Shown: positions 7,990 through 18,039, numbered from the stretch's first letter. The stretch: DNA of 64,000 nt from Rhodospirillaceae bacterium UBA1479 (GCA_002325375.1 DCRZ01000009.1:158156-222155), one strand, 5' to 3'. A program made the numbers and translations. The notes: generated from the sequence alone by a model not told the origin.

Positions 7990-10900
7990 TCATCCGGGTT
8001 GTTCTCCTGCCTGCGGTGATGATTTACCCTCCGCAGCGGTGCTGCTGCCCAGCGCCATGGCCAGAGAATCACGAACCTCGTCAAGAGCGCTACTCAATTC
8101 CGCCAGGCAGGCAGCGACTTCCGGCGTGCCCGGTCCGCTGCGCAACTGGTCGTCAAGTGCCTTGGCCGCCTGATACACACGTTCGGCACGGATGTTGCCG
8201 CTGACGCCTTTCAAAGTATGGGCCGTGCGCGCCGCCGTTTCCAGGTCGCCGTCGTCCAACAGGGCGGCGATCTGGTCCGCGATGTCCATGTATTTTTCGT
8301 GGAACGCGCCCAGCAGGCGCCGCAGGATGGCGTCGTTTCCCCGCACCATGTTGCGGGCTTCGCTTAGATTGATTCCCTGGATGATGTCGGGCAAGGCATC
8401 GGTCGGCGGCGCGGGCGGCGGCGTCGGTTCCACGGCGGGGATGTCGGCCTCTGCCTCAGGCGGCATTGCCGGCCTGGGGGCGGGCACCGATCGGGCGTTC
8501 CAGGCTGCCAGCACCGTGTACAGGCGGTTCGGGTCAATGGGCTTGGTCAGGTGATCGTTCATGCCGGTGGCGAGGCATTTGTCCCGTTCCGAACTCATTG
8601 CATGGGCGGTCATGGCGATGATCGGGAGATCCTTGTGCCGGGCGTCGGCGCGAATAATCCGCGTCGCTTCGTATCCATCCATGACGGGCATTTGCAGGTC
8701 CATGAGAACCGCATCGTAGGGCGTTGCCGACACCATTTCGACGGCGACCTGCCCGTTGCCCGCGATCTCCGCCACCACGCCGGCATGGCCGAGGATTTCC
8801 TGTGCGACCTGCTGATTGATTTCATTGTCTTCGACCACCAGCACGCGCATGCCGACGATTTGCGCCAGCGTGCGCGAGATTGAGTCAACCGGTAAAGGAT
8901 GGTGCGTCGATCTGGTTTCCGCCCTTGGGGCGGCGGCCAGGGCCGTGACCTCGACTGTGAACCAGAACGTGCTGCCTTTTCCTTTGACGCTTTCGACGCC
9001 GATCTTGCCCCCCATCATGGAGACAAGACTGTGGCTGATCGCCAGCCCAAGGCCGGTGCCGCCGAACTGACGGGTGGTCGATATGTCGGCCTGGGTGAAC
9101 GGTTGGAACAGCCTGTCGATCTGATCCTGCGACATGCCGATACCCGTATCCGTGACCTCGAACCGGAGCATCTGTTTCTCGGCAATGCCGGTGAGCGGCG
9201 ACGGCTCCCGCAGGACCGTCACGACGACGCTCCCGCTTTCGGTGAACTTGATGGCGTTTGCCGTCAGATTGATCAGAATCTGTCCCAGCCGCAGCGGGTC
9301 GCCCTTCAGGTTCTTGGGTACGTCGGGGTCTATGTGAAAGCGAATCTCAAGCGGTTTCGCGCCGGCCCGTGCCGAGGTCATGGCGGACAAATTCTGGATG
9401 ACGTCGTCCAGATTGAAGGGGACGGTTTCGATTTCCAGTTTTCCGGCTTCGATTTTGGAGAAGTCGAGGATGTCGTTGATCAGGCCGAGCAGCGCATGGG
9501 ACGACATGTCGACCTTGGTCAGGTAATCCTCCTGCTGTTCCGTCAGCTTGGTCTGCAGCGCCAGCCCGGTCAGGCCGACGATGGCGTTGAGCGGCGTGCG
9601 GATTTCATGGCTCATGTTGGCAAGGAACGCGCTTTTCGCCTCGTTGGCTTCCTCTGCCACCAGTTTTGCCTCGAGCAGCGCCCGTTCCGCGTGTTTTTGT
9701 TGGGTGACATCGGAATACGTCGTCACGAAGCCGCGCCGATCGGGTAGGGGGTTGCCGCGGATGTCGATGACCATGCCGTCCGGGCGGGTGCGTTCGAAAT
9801 GATGGGCTTCGAACTTGCGCGCCAGGTCCATGCGTTCCTCGACCTGCTGTTCGACGTCGCCCGGGCCGTATTCACCGCGCTCGGCGTTGTAGCGGAAGAA
9901 TTTACTCAGGTTCGTCCCCGGCGGGAAACGGTCCTTTGGGAATTGCAAAAGCTCCATGAACTTGGAATTGGCGGTGATGACATCCAGCTTTTCGTCGAAC
10001 ATGGTGATGCCCTGATCCATGGATTCCAGGGTGGTTTCCAGGATCGCCTTCTGGTGGGCCAGTTCGCGCTCCGCCTCCTTTTGCTCGGTGATGTCGGTCA
10101 TGGCCGTGCCGAGTCCCATGATGGTGCCCTCGCGGTCACGCACGGGGAATTTTGTCAGGCGATAAATCGTGGACTGGCCATTTGGTGTCTTGTGCAGCAA
10201 GGACTCGGCTTCAAGGATGACGATCTCGCCGCTTGTGATCACCTTGCGTTCAAGTTCGGCGATTTCGTCCGCGCGGACCCTGGGGACGAGGTCGTAGGCG
10301 GTCTTGCCGATCAGATCGTCAACGGTCGTGCCGTGCCATTCGGCAAAGATCGAATTGGCGCTGAGAAAGCGGCCATCCAGCCCCTTGAGCGCCAGCATGA
10401 TGGGCACGTTCTCGGTGATCGCGGTCAGGCGCGCCTGTGTTTCTTCGAGAACCATCTGCGCGGTCTTCTGCTCGGTCATGTCGTCGAACACGCCGACCAG
10501 ATAACCGTTGTACCACTCGCCGTAACGGGCGTAGACGACACGCCCGTCGGCCAAGGGGACTTCGCTGCTGAGGTTGCCTTCGCGGACGGCGTTGATCCGT
10601 TCGACCAGGGATCGGTTGCGGTGCGCATCGCCGAAGTCACCACGCTCGGCAAGGATGTGCGCCGTTTCCCAGGCGCTGGTGCCGATCTGCACTTGATCCG
10701 GGTCCAGACCCCAGACTTCCGAAAACTGACGGTTGAAGGTGACGTAATGCATGTTTTCGTCGAACACGCAGAGCCCGCTCGGCATGCTGTCCAACGTCAT
10801 TCGCAGGATCGCCGATTGCAGTTCGATCTGCTGCTCCGCCGTCTTGCGTTTGGTAATGTCCAGGGTCCAGGCGATCCGCGCGCGGCGCCCTTCGAAATTG

Positions 10901-12927
10901 ATCTGCCGCCAGGTCACCAGGGACCACCATTTGGTCTTGTGGTCCAGACGGAAACGTTCGACCTCGAAATTGTCGAGGCGGCCTTCCCGGTCGAAGATAT
11001 CACGCGCTTCTTGAAGTTTCGTCGGATCGACGAAGGACCGATCAATGTCGATCTGCAGAACGTCATCAAGGCTGTCGGCGCCCAGCATCGCCGCCAATCG
11101 TGGATTGCCGAACAGCCGTTCGCCCGTATCCTGGTCGACGATGGTGATGGCAATGGGGCTTTCATCGAGAATCTGTCGGAACCGTGCTTCGCTTTCAGCC
11201 AAGCGTGCTTCCGCTTGGCGGCGTTCCGAAATGTCGATCGTCGTGGTGATGACGCCGACGACACGCCCATCGGCGTCCTTGAGCGGAACCTTGGTGCAGA
11301 TCGCCTGTCGAACGGTGTCGTCCTTCATCTTCAACTCGAAGTCGAAGAACGGGACCGGGTTTCCGGTTTTGATCACCTCTTGATCCAGCTTCGACATTGC
11401 GGCCGCGTGCTCGACGCTCACTAATTCCGATGTTTTGCCTTGGACCTCCTGCTCGTTAAGGCCCAGGTATTCCTGATGATAACGATTGGACATCACGTAA
11501 CGGCCCTGGGTGTCCTTCACGTTGATCAAGGCCGGAACGGCATCGATCACGGCCTGGAGTTCGGCGCGGCGGTTGGACTGGGTTTCTTCGGCCTGTTTGC
11601 GTTCGGTAATGTCCGTGTACACGGCGACGATGTACCCATCGGTCCAGTCACCGAAGCGCACGTCGATGATCCGGCCGTCTGACAGGTGTTGTTCCACGGT
11701 ATTACGGCCCTGACGCAACTGCGCCTCGCGGGCTTTGATCGTTTCTTCCGGGTTGTCGATCTTTCCAAGCGCGCCTTTGTTGTACAGGTGCCAGAAGGAT
11801 TCACTGCGCGTGATACCTGGTTTCAGGAAACCCTCATCGAAGTCGTAAAAATCCTGGAACTCGCGGTTGAAAGCGACAATCCGAAGATTGTCGTCAAATA
11901 TGCAAAGGCCGTCGGGGATGTTGTTCAATGCCAAATGAAACTGGGTTTCCATGGCGCCGGTCATCTGTTCCACGCGACCGGTCAAGGGACGGAGCAGGAG
12001 GAACAGGCCGCTCATGCCCATGATGACGAGGCCGAGAACACCAAGCCCCGCAAAGATGAGATTTTTGTTCAGTTCGCCGAATATTTCGTTGGCGTCCTGA
12101 CGCAGGATCAGGACCCAATCTTTTCCCGCGGCGATATGCGCGTAGGTATGGCGCGCATCATGGATGAAGCCCGGTTTCGAGCGATTGGTGCGCAGGATTT
12201 CCTTGAACGTTGCAGGCGGGGCCACGGCGTCCGCCATCACCAGTGTCGCGGCCTCGGTCATCGACAGGACATTGCGGGCATCGTCGGGACCGAACACCAG
12301 GAAGGCGCGTCCCGTCCGGCCGATCCCCGCATGTCCGGAAAACAGACGCAGCAGTTGGTCCATGGAAAAGGTGATGATGTCGGTGCCGAGACGCCGTCCG
12401 TCCTGGTCGACGATCGGCGAACTGACGATCAGGTAGTGACTGCCGAGCAGTGGCACCAGACCCTTGGTGACGGGGTCGAGGTCATCCACCCATCCTGAGG
12501 GCCAAGCCGACGGCGGCAGGTCGGGACCGACGGCATAAACGATCTTTCCCGCCGTATCGACGCGGGTAATTCCGACGATCTCGTCGGATGAATTCATGAC
12601 CGATGTGAAGATCGGTGCCAACGTGGCCTGGAACCGGTGGATATCGATGGTGCCGGCGGCCAGGTCCTGCATCAGGGACTGAGCCCGTACCCGGCTGGAA
12701 ACCAGGGAAGCGACGCTTTTCGTGCGGTTGACGGTCTGGATGATGGCGTCGGCCTTGGAATTGGCGATCTGGCCAAGATGTGTGACCGAAGCATCACGCA
12801 ATTGGCCTTGCATGGGCACCATGATGAACACAGCCGTCAGCGCTGCGATCAGCACCGCCCCGGCCAGGGAATAGCGCAGCACATTACGCTGTACTGCCTT
12901 GATGGTTCGGATGCGTTGCTGGGGCAC
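7990..12927 (-). CDS. Hybrid sensor histidine kinase, multi-PAS, REC and HPt
   Basis: A membrane-bound hybrid kinase of about 1645 residues. Order: TM helix (about 19-38), extracytoplasmic Cache-like sensor, second TM helix (about 290-312), then six PAS-type modules (about 330-1100; for example IPDGLCIFDDNLRIVAFN, ESPIAITIVDQDTGERLFG, MPSGLCVFDENMHYVTFN, MDQGITMFDEKLDVITAN), the His-containing SHEIRTPLNAIVG, an ATPase domain with GGTGLGLAIS, a receiver with LMDLQMPVMDG and an HPt domain with AHTLKGVSGN. All relay residues are present. I choose the GTG at 12927, preceded by AGGGACGGGA, over a TTG at 13026 that lacks a ribosome site. It probably feeds the adjacent cyclase and/or the divergent regulator. 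Confidence 0.92.
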   Translation of the reverse strand: MPQQRIRTIKAVQRNVLRYSLAGAVLIAALTAVFIMVPMQGQLRDASVTHLGQIANSKADAIIQTVNRTKSVASLVSSRVRAQSLMQDLAAGTIDIHRFQATLAPIFTSVMNSSDEIVGITRVDTAGKIVYAVGPDLPPSAWPSGWVDDLDPVTKGLVPLLGSHYLIVSSPIVDQDGRRLGTDIITFSMDQLLRLFSGHAGIGRTGRAFLVFGPDDARNVLSMTEAATLVMADAVAPPATFKEILRTNRSKPGFIHDARHTYAHIAAGKDWVLILRQDANEIFGELNKNLIFAGLGVLGLVIMGMSGLFLLLRPLTGRVEQMTGAMETQFHLALNNIPDGLCIFDDNLRIVAFNREFQDFYDFDEGFLKPGITRSESFWHLYNKGALGKIDNPEETIKAREAQLRQGRNTVEQHLSDGRIIDVRFGDWTDGYIVAVYTDITERKQAEETQSNRRAELQAVIDAVPALINVKDTQGRYVMSNRYHQEYLGLNEQEVQGKTSELVSVEHAAAMSKLDQEVIKTGNPVPFFDFELKMKDDTVRQAICTKVPLKDADGRVVGVITTTIDISERRQAEARLAESEARFRQILDESPIAITIVDQDTGERLFGNPRLAAMLGADSLDDVLQIDIDRSFVDPTKLQEARDIFDREGRLDNFEVERFRLDHKTKWWSLVTWRQINFEGRRARIAWTLDITKRKTAEQQIELQSAILRMTLDSMPSGLCVFDENMHYVTFNRQFSEVWGLDPDQVQIGTSAWETAHILAERGDFGDAHRNRSLVERINAVREGNLSSEVPLADGRVVYARYGEWYNGYLVGVFDDMTEQKTAQMVLEETQARLTAITENVPIMLALKGLDGRFLSANSIFAEWHGTTVDDLIGKTAYDLVPRVRADEIAELERKVITSGEIVILEAESLLHKTPNGQSTIYRLTKFPVRDREGTIMGLGTAMTDITEQKEAERELAHQKAILETTLESMDQGITMFDEKLDVITANSKFMELLQFPKDRFPPGTNLSKFFRYNAERGEYGPGDVEQQVEERMDLARKFEAHHFERTRPDGMVIDIRGNPLPDRRGFVTTYSDVTQQKHAERALLEAKLVAEEANEAKSAFLANMSHEIRTPLNAIVGLTGLALQTKLTEQQEDYLTKVDMSSHALLGLINDILDFSKIEAGKLEIETVPFNLDDVIQNLSAMTSARAGAKPLEIRFHIDPDVPKNLKGDPLRLGQILINLTANAIKFTESGSVVVTVLREPSPLTGIAEKQMLRFEVTDTGIGMSQDQIDRLFQPFTQADISTTRQFGGTGLGLAISHSLVSMMGGKIGVESVKGKGSTFWFTVEVTALAAAPRAETRSTHHPLPVDSISRTLAQIVGMRVLVVEDNEINQQVAQEILGHAGVVAEIAGNGQVAVEMVSATPYDAVLMDLQMPVMDGYEATRIIRADARHKDLPIIAMTAHAMSSERDKCLATGMNDHLTKPIDPNRLYTVLAAWNARSVPAPRPAMPPEAEADIPAVEPTPPPAPPTDALPDIIQGINLSEARNMVRGNDAILRRLLGAFHEKYMDIADQIAALLDDGDLETAARTAHTLKGVSGNIRAERVYQAAKALDDQLRSGPGTPEVAACLAELSSALDEVRDSLAMALGSSTAAEGKSSPQAGEQPG

Positions 12928-13156
12928 GTTGCGTCCCGTCCCTTGTGTTTTTCCTCTGCCCGATGACACGACGGGTTCCAAGCCCCGAGATAAAAGCAGA
13001 ATTTTGCCGAATATTCGATAGATCAATGGGCTTGGTCTCAGGTGAGGCGACTGGGGTGGGTGTCATGGACGGATGATATGAATGCGGCTAGTCTTGAAGT
13101 TCGCTTGGGAACACCCGACGCAGCCGAAGCCGCGAGGCAGGGGAGAGGAGAATTCT

Positions 13157-13540
13157 ATGGCCGCAATTCTTGTCATCGAAGATGACGAGTTTTTTCAGAA
13201 CTTTCTTGAACTCGTTCTGTCGGGTGAGGGGCACGACGTGCGTATCGCCGTCGATGGCGAAGCCGGGCTGGCCGCGGCCAGTACCCTGCCGCCCGATCTC
13301 ATTCTGTGCGACATGAGCATGCCGAAGATGACCGGTTTCGAGGTTATCCGGGAGTTGAAAAAAATTGATGTGATCAAGGATATTCCCGTGATCGCGCTTT
13401 CCGCGCACGACACCTCTGCGGACCACGACGAAGCCTTCACCGCCGGTGCGGCGGCCTATGAAACCAAGCCAATCGAAATGGACCGCCTGATCGACAGCGT
13501 CAACAAGGCGCTGGCGGGAGAATTCCCGAACGGCGGCTAG
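13157..13540 (+). CDS. Single-domain response regulator (CheY-like)
   Basis: A 127-residue stand-alone receiver domain with no output domain. Acidic pocket residues are in VIEDDE, the phosphoacceptor is Asp52 in LILCDMSMPKMTG, and the conserved Lys is in YETKPIEMD. Such proteins relay phosphate or act by protein contact. GGAGAGGAG lies just upstream of the ATG at 13157. The gene diverges from the hybrid kinase about 230 bases away, suggesting shared regulation and a possible role as phosphate acceptor from that kinase's HPt domain. Its stop overlaps the convergent PLP-enzyme stop by 3 bases (CTAG). Confidence 0.92.
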   Translation: MAAILVIEDDEFFQNFLELVLSGEGHDVRIAVDGEAGLAAASTLPPDLILCDMSMPKMTGFEVIRELKKIDVIKDIPVIALSAHDTSADHDEAFTAGAAAYETKPIEMDRLIDSVNKALAGEFPNGG

Positions 13541-14682
13541 GGCCAGACGTCCCGCAGCGCCGCGATCAGGCGCTCCAAGTCTTCTTCCGTGATATGGACA
13601 TGCGGGGCCAGACGCAACCGGCCGCCGCGCAGAGAGGCATGCACGCCCCTGTCCGCCAGCGCCGCGATCATGCCGCCCGGCGGCGGACTGTCCTTGCCCA
13701 GCGACGTGATATGGGCGACGCCCCGGCCCAAGGGCGAGGTTGAATAGCCCATGTCCCGAGCGGCGGCGATGATGGTGTCCGTGATCGGCGTCAGGGTGGA
13801 TTGGACCGCTTCGGGGGTCCAGCCAGCGACCTGGGCCAGAGCGGCTTCGGCCATGGGCAGCATGACCGGGTTGTAGGTCTGGCCCACGTCGTAGCGGCGG
13901 GCACCCAAGGACATGTCCGGATCGTACACCAGCGCCCCTTCGATGCTGGCCCCCGTCGCCGGGTGGTTGTAGTCGTGATGTTCCAGCGGTGCCCCCTGCT
14001 GGTGCGCGGCGGCAGCGTAGAGGAACGACATGCCGTGCGGGCAGAACAACCATTTATAGGCGGCCACGACCAGGAAGTCGGGGCGCACGCGGGCGATGTC
14101 GAAGGGCGCTGCGCCGATCCATTGCGTGGCATCGACGACCAGGGCCGTGCCCAAATCGCGGCACCGCGCGCCCACGGCCTCCAGGTCGATCACGGTGCCG
14201 TCGATCCAATGGCAGGGCGGCAATGCTGCGATCGCCGTGTCGCCGTCCAGATGGTCGAGCACGGCCGCCGTCCAGTCGGCGTCCTCCGGGCGCGGCACGG
14301 TGACCACGCGGGCCCCCGTGGCCTTGGCCTTTTGCATCCACACGAAGACGTTGGACGGGAACTGGTCCTCCAGTACCACGATGGTCTGCCCGCGCGCCAC
14401 GGCAAGGTTCGCGGCCGCCGTGGCCAGGCCGTAACTGGCCGAAGGCTGGATCGCGATGTCGTCGGCACGGGCGCCGATCAGCCCGGCGACCAGGGCGCGG
14501 ATATGTTCCGCCTGATCGTGAAGGGCCGTGGAATCCATGGTCCAGGGCTGCGCCCGGGTGGCGATCCCGGCTTGTCCCGCCACCGCGCTGGCCTTCAGCA
14601 GCGGCGTGCGCGAGGCGCAGTTGAACCAGGCGACATCGGACGGGATGTCGAACAGGGGGCGCTGGTCGGTCAGCATCGGCAT
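13537..14682 (-). CDS. Aminotransferase class V-fold PLP enzyme
   Basis: A PLP-dependent enzyme of the class V fold (cysteine desulfurase, isopenicillin N epimerase and kynureninase relatives). Visible features are SASYGLATAAANLAV in the cofactor-binding region, VVDATQWIGAAPFD with the Asp that contacts the pyridine nitrogen, and VVAAYKWLFCPHG with the Schiff-base Lys. The substrate is not determinable; the absence of a catalytic Cys loop argues against a cysteine desulfurase. The ATG at 14682 is preceded by CCGGAG; an ATG at 14703 is possible and would overlap the upstream exporter gene. Co-direction and near-zero spacing with the exporter indicate an operon. Confidence 0.85.
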   Translation of the reverse strand: MPMLTDQRPLFDIPSDVAWFNCASRTPLLKASAVAGQAGIATRAQPWTMDSTALHDQAEHIRALVAGLIGARADDIAIQPSASYGLATAAANLAVARGQTIVVLEDQFPSNVFVWMQKAKATGARVVTVPRPEDADWTAAVLDHLDGDTAIAALPPCHWIDGTVIDLEAVGARCRDLGTALVVDATQWIGAAPFDIARVRPDFLVVAAYKWLFCPHGMSFLYAAAAHQQGAPLEHHDYNHPATGASIEGALVYDPDMSLGARRYDVGQTYNPVMLPMAEAALAQVAGWTPEAVQSTLTPITDTIIAAARDMGYSTSPLGRGVAHITSLGKDSPPPGGMIAALADRGVHASLRGGRLRLAPHVHITEEDLERLIAALRDVWP

Positions 14683-14686
14683 GGCG

Positions 14687-15643
14687 TCAGTCTCCGGATT
14701 CACGGGGGATGGTGGTGCGCACTCCGGGCGGCCCGGGGACGACGCCCTGACGGCCCAGCCGGTGTTCGCGGTAGGCGATATAGGCGGTCGATCCCAGGAT
14801 CATGGCGCCGCCGATCCACACGAACATGTCGGGCAGTTCGTTGAAGAAAATATAGCCCAGCGCCGTGACCCAGATCAGGCGCACGAAATCGACCGGCCCG
14901 ACGACGTGGGTGTCGGCCATCTTCAGGGCCTGGGCCATGGACAACTGCGCGCCGCCGCCCAGGATTCCCAGGCCGATCAGCAAAGCCCATTGCTCTGGCC
15001 CCGGCCAGGACCACACGAAGGATGCGGGCACAAGGATGATCGGCATCATGACCAGGGACATGTATACGGTGATGGTGGCGCTGGATTCGGTGGCACTCAG
15101 GCGTTTGATGATGATCATGCATCCACCCCAGATTAATGACGAGATGACGACCAGCATCGGCCCCAGATCAAGTGGGATGAACCCAGGGCGGAGAATCACC
15201 AGCGTTCCTGCGAATCCCAGGAAAATCGCCGTCCAACGGCGCAGGCGCACGACCTCGCCCAGGAACAGAACCGCCAGGACCGAGGCGAAGATGGGTGCTG
15301 AGAACCCAAGCGCCGTGACCTGGGCCAGGGGGGCGATGGACAGCGCGAAGAAATAACACAACATGGCCGCCGAATTGAGCACGCCGCGCAGGGTCAGCAG
15401 GCCCAGGCGCTTGGTCTTCAGCGGCTTCAAGCCGTCCTTTATGAAGAATGGGATGATCGGCAGCATCCCGAACAACAGGCGGAAAAAAGCCGTTTCGAAG
15501 GGATGAATGCCGGTCGCCGCGACTTTTTTGATGACCGCGTGCATCCCGGCGAAGCACAAGCTGGCCAGAACCATCCACAGAATTCCCCTGACGGCGTCGG
15601 TGCGTCCCTTGGCGGGGACGGGGGAATCCGGGGCTGCGGTCAT
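14687..15643 (-). CDS. DMT-family (EamA) transporter
   Basis: A 318-residue inner-membrane protein with about ten hydrophobic helices arranged as two EamA repeats, typical of drug/metabolite exporters. Recognisable segments are ILWMVLASLCFAGMHAVIKK in helix 1, and LRGVLNSAAMLCYFFALSIA followed by PLAQVTALGFSAPIF at the end of the first repeat. The second repeat has PVDFVRLIWVTALGYIFFNE. Substrates of this family include amino acids and metabolites; none can be assigned here. It is immediately upstream of the class V PLP enzyme, so the pair may produce and export, or detoxify, an amino compound. Confidence 0.9.
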   Translation of the reverse strand: MTAAPDSPVPAKGRTDAVRGILWMVLASLCFAGMHAVIKKVAATGIHPFETAFFRLLFGMLPIIPFFIKDGLKPLKTKRLGLLTLRGVLNSAAMLCYFFALSIAPLAQVTALGFSAPIFASVLAVLFLGEVVRLRRWTAIFLGFAGTLVILRPGFIPLDLGPMLVVISSLIWGGCMIIIKRLSATESSATITVYMSLVMMPIILVPASFVWSWPGPEQWALLIGLGILGGGAQLSMAQALKMADTHVVGPVDFVRLIWVTALGYIFFNELPDMFVWIGGAMILGSTAYIAYREHRLGRQGVVPGPPGVRTTIPRESGD

Positions 15644-15903
15644 TGGGCGGGCTTTCGGTCTGGGGGCCGGCTGTCCGCTGCTGGCGGGGCGAGGAGGGCC
15701 GGGAAACGGCGAGTTGGCGGCGGATTATTGTATACAACGCCCATCTATACAGGCTTCATCCGGGGGGATAAAGCGCGCCCGGCGGGAAAGCGGTCCGGTT
15801 GCGGTTGACAGGGCTGGGTGGTTTGGGTAGTTTCCGCCGCTTCCGGCCTGACCGGACCCGAATTCCGCCCTTTCGAGTGGCCCGCATACGGAGCTTGAGA
15901 CCG

Positions 15904-16029
15904 ATGAAAGTTTTGAATTCCCTGAAGTCCGCGAAGACGCGCGATAAGAATTGCCGCGTCGTACGCCGCAAGGGCCGCGTTTTCGTGATCAATAAAAAGA
16001 ATCCGCGTTTCAAAGCCCGCCAAGGATAA
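15904..16029 (+). CDS. rpmJ: 50S ribosomal protein L36, zinc-free type
   Basis: A 41-residue L36 of the large ribosomal subunit. The sequence MKVLNSLKSAKTRDKNC then RVVRRKGRVFVINKKN is the alternative form (YkgO-like) that keeps only one of the Cys/His zinc ligands, so it does not bind zinc. This is the usual, often sole, L36 of alphaproteobacteria. It is a monocistronic gene closed by a strong terminator at 16076-16111. Confidence 0.96.
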   Translation: MKVLNSLKSAKTRDKNCRVVRRKGRVFVINKKNPRFKARQG

Positions 16030-16075
16030 GGTGGGTAAGGGAGCGCCCCAAAGGTGCTCTTGGAATCCTATTCAG

Positions 16076-16111
16076 CCGCGCTTACCTGAGCAATCAGGGG
16101 CGCGGTTTTTT
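16076..16111 (+). terminator. Rho-independent terminator after rpmJ
   Basis: CCGCGC pairs with GCGCGG and CCTGA with TCAGG around a GCAA loop, followed by six T residues. A weaker GAGCGCC/GGTGCTC hairpin lies just before it at 16041-16059. Position directly after L36 supports the assignment. Confidence 0.85.
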
Positions 16112-16146
16112 GTTGCGCTTTTATTAGCTGAGACTGAAAAACGCCC

Positions 16147-16971
16147 ATGACCATCGACAAAGTCGCCGCCCATTACACCCACGGGACCCTGATGGATGCG
16201 GTCCTGGCAAAACTGGCCGAGGCGGGGATCGCCCTGGACGGGCTGACCGCCCAGGATCTCGCGCCGATGGACCATCTGCACGGGCGCGGGCGCGAAGCGA
16301 CGGACGAAATGATCGCCCGCCTGCAACCTCAGCCGGGCCAGCACCTCATCGATATCGGTTGCGGCGTGGGCGGGCCGGCGCGCTACCTCGCCGCCACGAC
16401 GGGCGCGCGGGTCAGCGGCATCGACCTGACCCCGGAATTCATTGCCGTCGCGGATGAACTGGCGACGATGACCGGGCTGTCCGACAGGGCAGACTTCCAG
16501 GTCGGCGACGCACTCAACCTGCCGTTCGACGCCGCCGCCTTCGATGCGGGCTATACCCAGAACGTGTCCATGAGTGTGCCCGACAAGGCGCGCTTCTTCG
16601 CCGAGGCCGCGCGCGTGCTGAAGCCAGGTGCCCGCTTCGTCGCCGGCGAGGTCGCGCAAGGCCCCGGCGGCGACGTGATCTATCCGGTGCCCTGGGCCAT
16701 GACGGCCGAGATCAGCCACCTGACGACGCCCGAGGAAACGGCGGCGATTTTGGAGGATGCGGGATTCCGGGTCGAGGCGATCCACGATTCCACGGATCAG
16801 GCGATGGCCTACAATCAGGCGGCCCGCACGCGGGCCAAGGAGCAGGGGGCGCCGATCCTCAACCCGTTGGTGATCCTGCGCGAAAACGCGTTGGAGCGCA
16901 TGCGCAATTCAGCCCGCAATGTGGCGCAGGGCCGCGCGATCCCGGTGGAGTTCGTCTGCATTCGGTCTTGA
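16147..16971 (+). CDS. Class I SAM-dependent methyltransferase
   Basis: A 274-residue soluble methyltransferase. Motif I is LIDIGCGVGGPARYLA (about residues 67-82), followed by the acidic SAM-ribose contact VSGIDLTPEF and a post-motif region FDAGYTQNVSMSVPDKARF. The overall look resembles the UbiE/Coq5 and dimethylglycine methyltransferase groups, but the acceptor cannot be named from sequence. It is preceded by the L36 terminator and followed by the IclR regulator, with no evidence of an operon. Confidence 0.88.
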   Translation: MTIDKVAAHYTHGTLMDAVLAKLAEAGIALDGLTAQDLAPMDHLHGRGREATDEMIARLQPQPGQHLIDIGCGVGGPARYLAATTGARVSGIDLTPEFIAVADELATMTGLSDRADFQVGDALNLPFDAAAFDAGYTQNVSMSVPDKARFFAEAARVLKPGARFVAGEVAQGPGGDVIYPVPWAMTAEISHLTTPEETAAILEDAGFRVEAIHDSTDQAMAYNQAARTRAKEQGAPILNPLVILRENALERMRNSARNVAQGRAIPVEFVCIRS

Positions 16972-17086
16972 CTTTTCGGCCCCGGAACGCGACCTTTTTG
17001 AAAATCATTCCGTATCGTGAAATTGCGTGCCGTTGCGCGTGACGCGCTGCGGGATGTCACGAACCAAAAAGCGCAGGGAAGAAAAC

Positions 17087-17917
17087 ATGGCCGATACCGC
17101 CACGCCCCGTCCGCGGACCCGGGGCCGCACCCGCACACGGTCGCGCGAGGATACCGGGGGGCAGGTTCAGTCCCTCGCCCGCGCCATTTCCATTCTCAAG
17201 GCCCTGGCCCGATCAGACGACGGTATGACCTTGACCGACGTGGCGCTGACCGTCGTCCTGCCGCCGTCAACCACGCACCGGCTGCTGACCACCATGCAGC
17301 ACGACCGCATCGTGCGTTTCGATCAGGCGACGGCCCTGTGGCACGTGGGGGTCGAGGCCTTCGTGATCGGCAACGCCTTCATCCGGTCGCGGGATCTGGT
17401 CGTCATGGCGCGGCCGATCATGCGCCGGCTGATGGAGGAAACGGGCGAAACCGTGAAACTGGGGATTCAGGACGACGGCGAGGTCATCTATCTGGCCCAG
17501 GTCGAAAGCCGCGAGACCATGCGCGCCTATCGCGCCCCCGGCACCCGCGTGCCCATGCATTGCTCCGGCGTGGGCAAGGCGCTGCTCGCCAATCAGTCCG
17601 AGGAAGAGGTCAACCGCATTCTGCAGCGCCACGGCCTGTCCAAGGTCACGGACAAGACCCTGGCCACGCCCGTGCGCTTCCGCGACGCGCTCGGCCAGAT
17701 CCGCCGCCAGGGCTATGCCCTCGATGACGAGGAACATGCCATCGGCCTGCGCTGCATCGCCGCCGCCGTGTTCAACGAACACGATGAGCCGATCGCCGCG
17801 ATCTCCGTCTCCGGCCCCTCGGCGCGCATTTCCGACGAGAAGATCGCCGGCCTGGCCGGTCTCGTGACCCGCGCCGCCAAGGCCATCGCCAGCGAGCTCG
17901 GCAGCCGCGAGCCCTGA
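17087..17917 (+). CDS. IclR-family transcriptional regulator
   Basis: A 276-residue IclR-type regulator: basic Arg/Thr-rich N-tail, winged helix-turn-helix at about residues 28-90 (SLARAISILKALARSDDGMT, PPSTTHRLLTTM), then an effector domain (GETVKLGIQDDGEVIYLAQV, MHCSGVGKALLA, GYALDDEEHAIGLRCIAAAV). Related regulators (AllR, BhcR) sense glyoxylate. It sits 240 bases before gcl, in the same direction, and a palindrome of the GGAA-N4-TTCC kind lies at 18078-18089, so control of the glyoxylate operon is a strong inference. AGGGAAG precedes the ATG at 17087. Confidence 0.93.
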   Translation: MADTATPRPRTRGRTRTRSREDTGGQVQSLARAISILKALARSDDGMTLTDVALTVVLPPSTTHRLLTTMQHDRIVRFDQATALWHVGVEAFVIGNAFIRSRDLVVMARPIMRRLMEETGETVKLGIQDDGEVIYLAQVESRETMRAYRAPGTRVPMHCSGVGKALLANQSEEEVNRILQRHGLSKVTDKTLATPVRFRDALGQIRRQGYALDDEEHAIGLRCIAAAVFNEHDEPIAAISVSGPSARISDEKIAGLAGLVTRAAKAIASELGSREP

Positions 17918-18039
17918 TCCGCCGCGTTCGACGGCCTATCCATTAATGAGATTTCACTGCGGTGCCTCGGCGCCGGCGGCAGTCGTTTGCGTGGTCCTGA
18001 GGATCGGTATTTTTCCAAAAATGCATATTAATTAACTAA

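Noticed and set aside
9799..11424. 541-residue plus-strand frame inside the hybrid kinase
   Set aside because: The opposite strand codes well-formed PAS domains, and the frame has no recognisable motif or ribosome site.
12928..13026. N-terminal extension of the hybrid kinase from a TTG
   Set aside because: No ribosome site precedes the TTG. The GTG at 12927 has a good one and places the first TM helix near the N-terminus.
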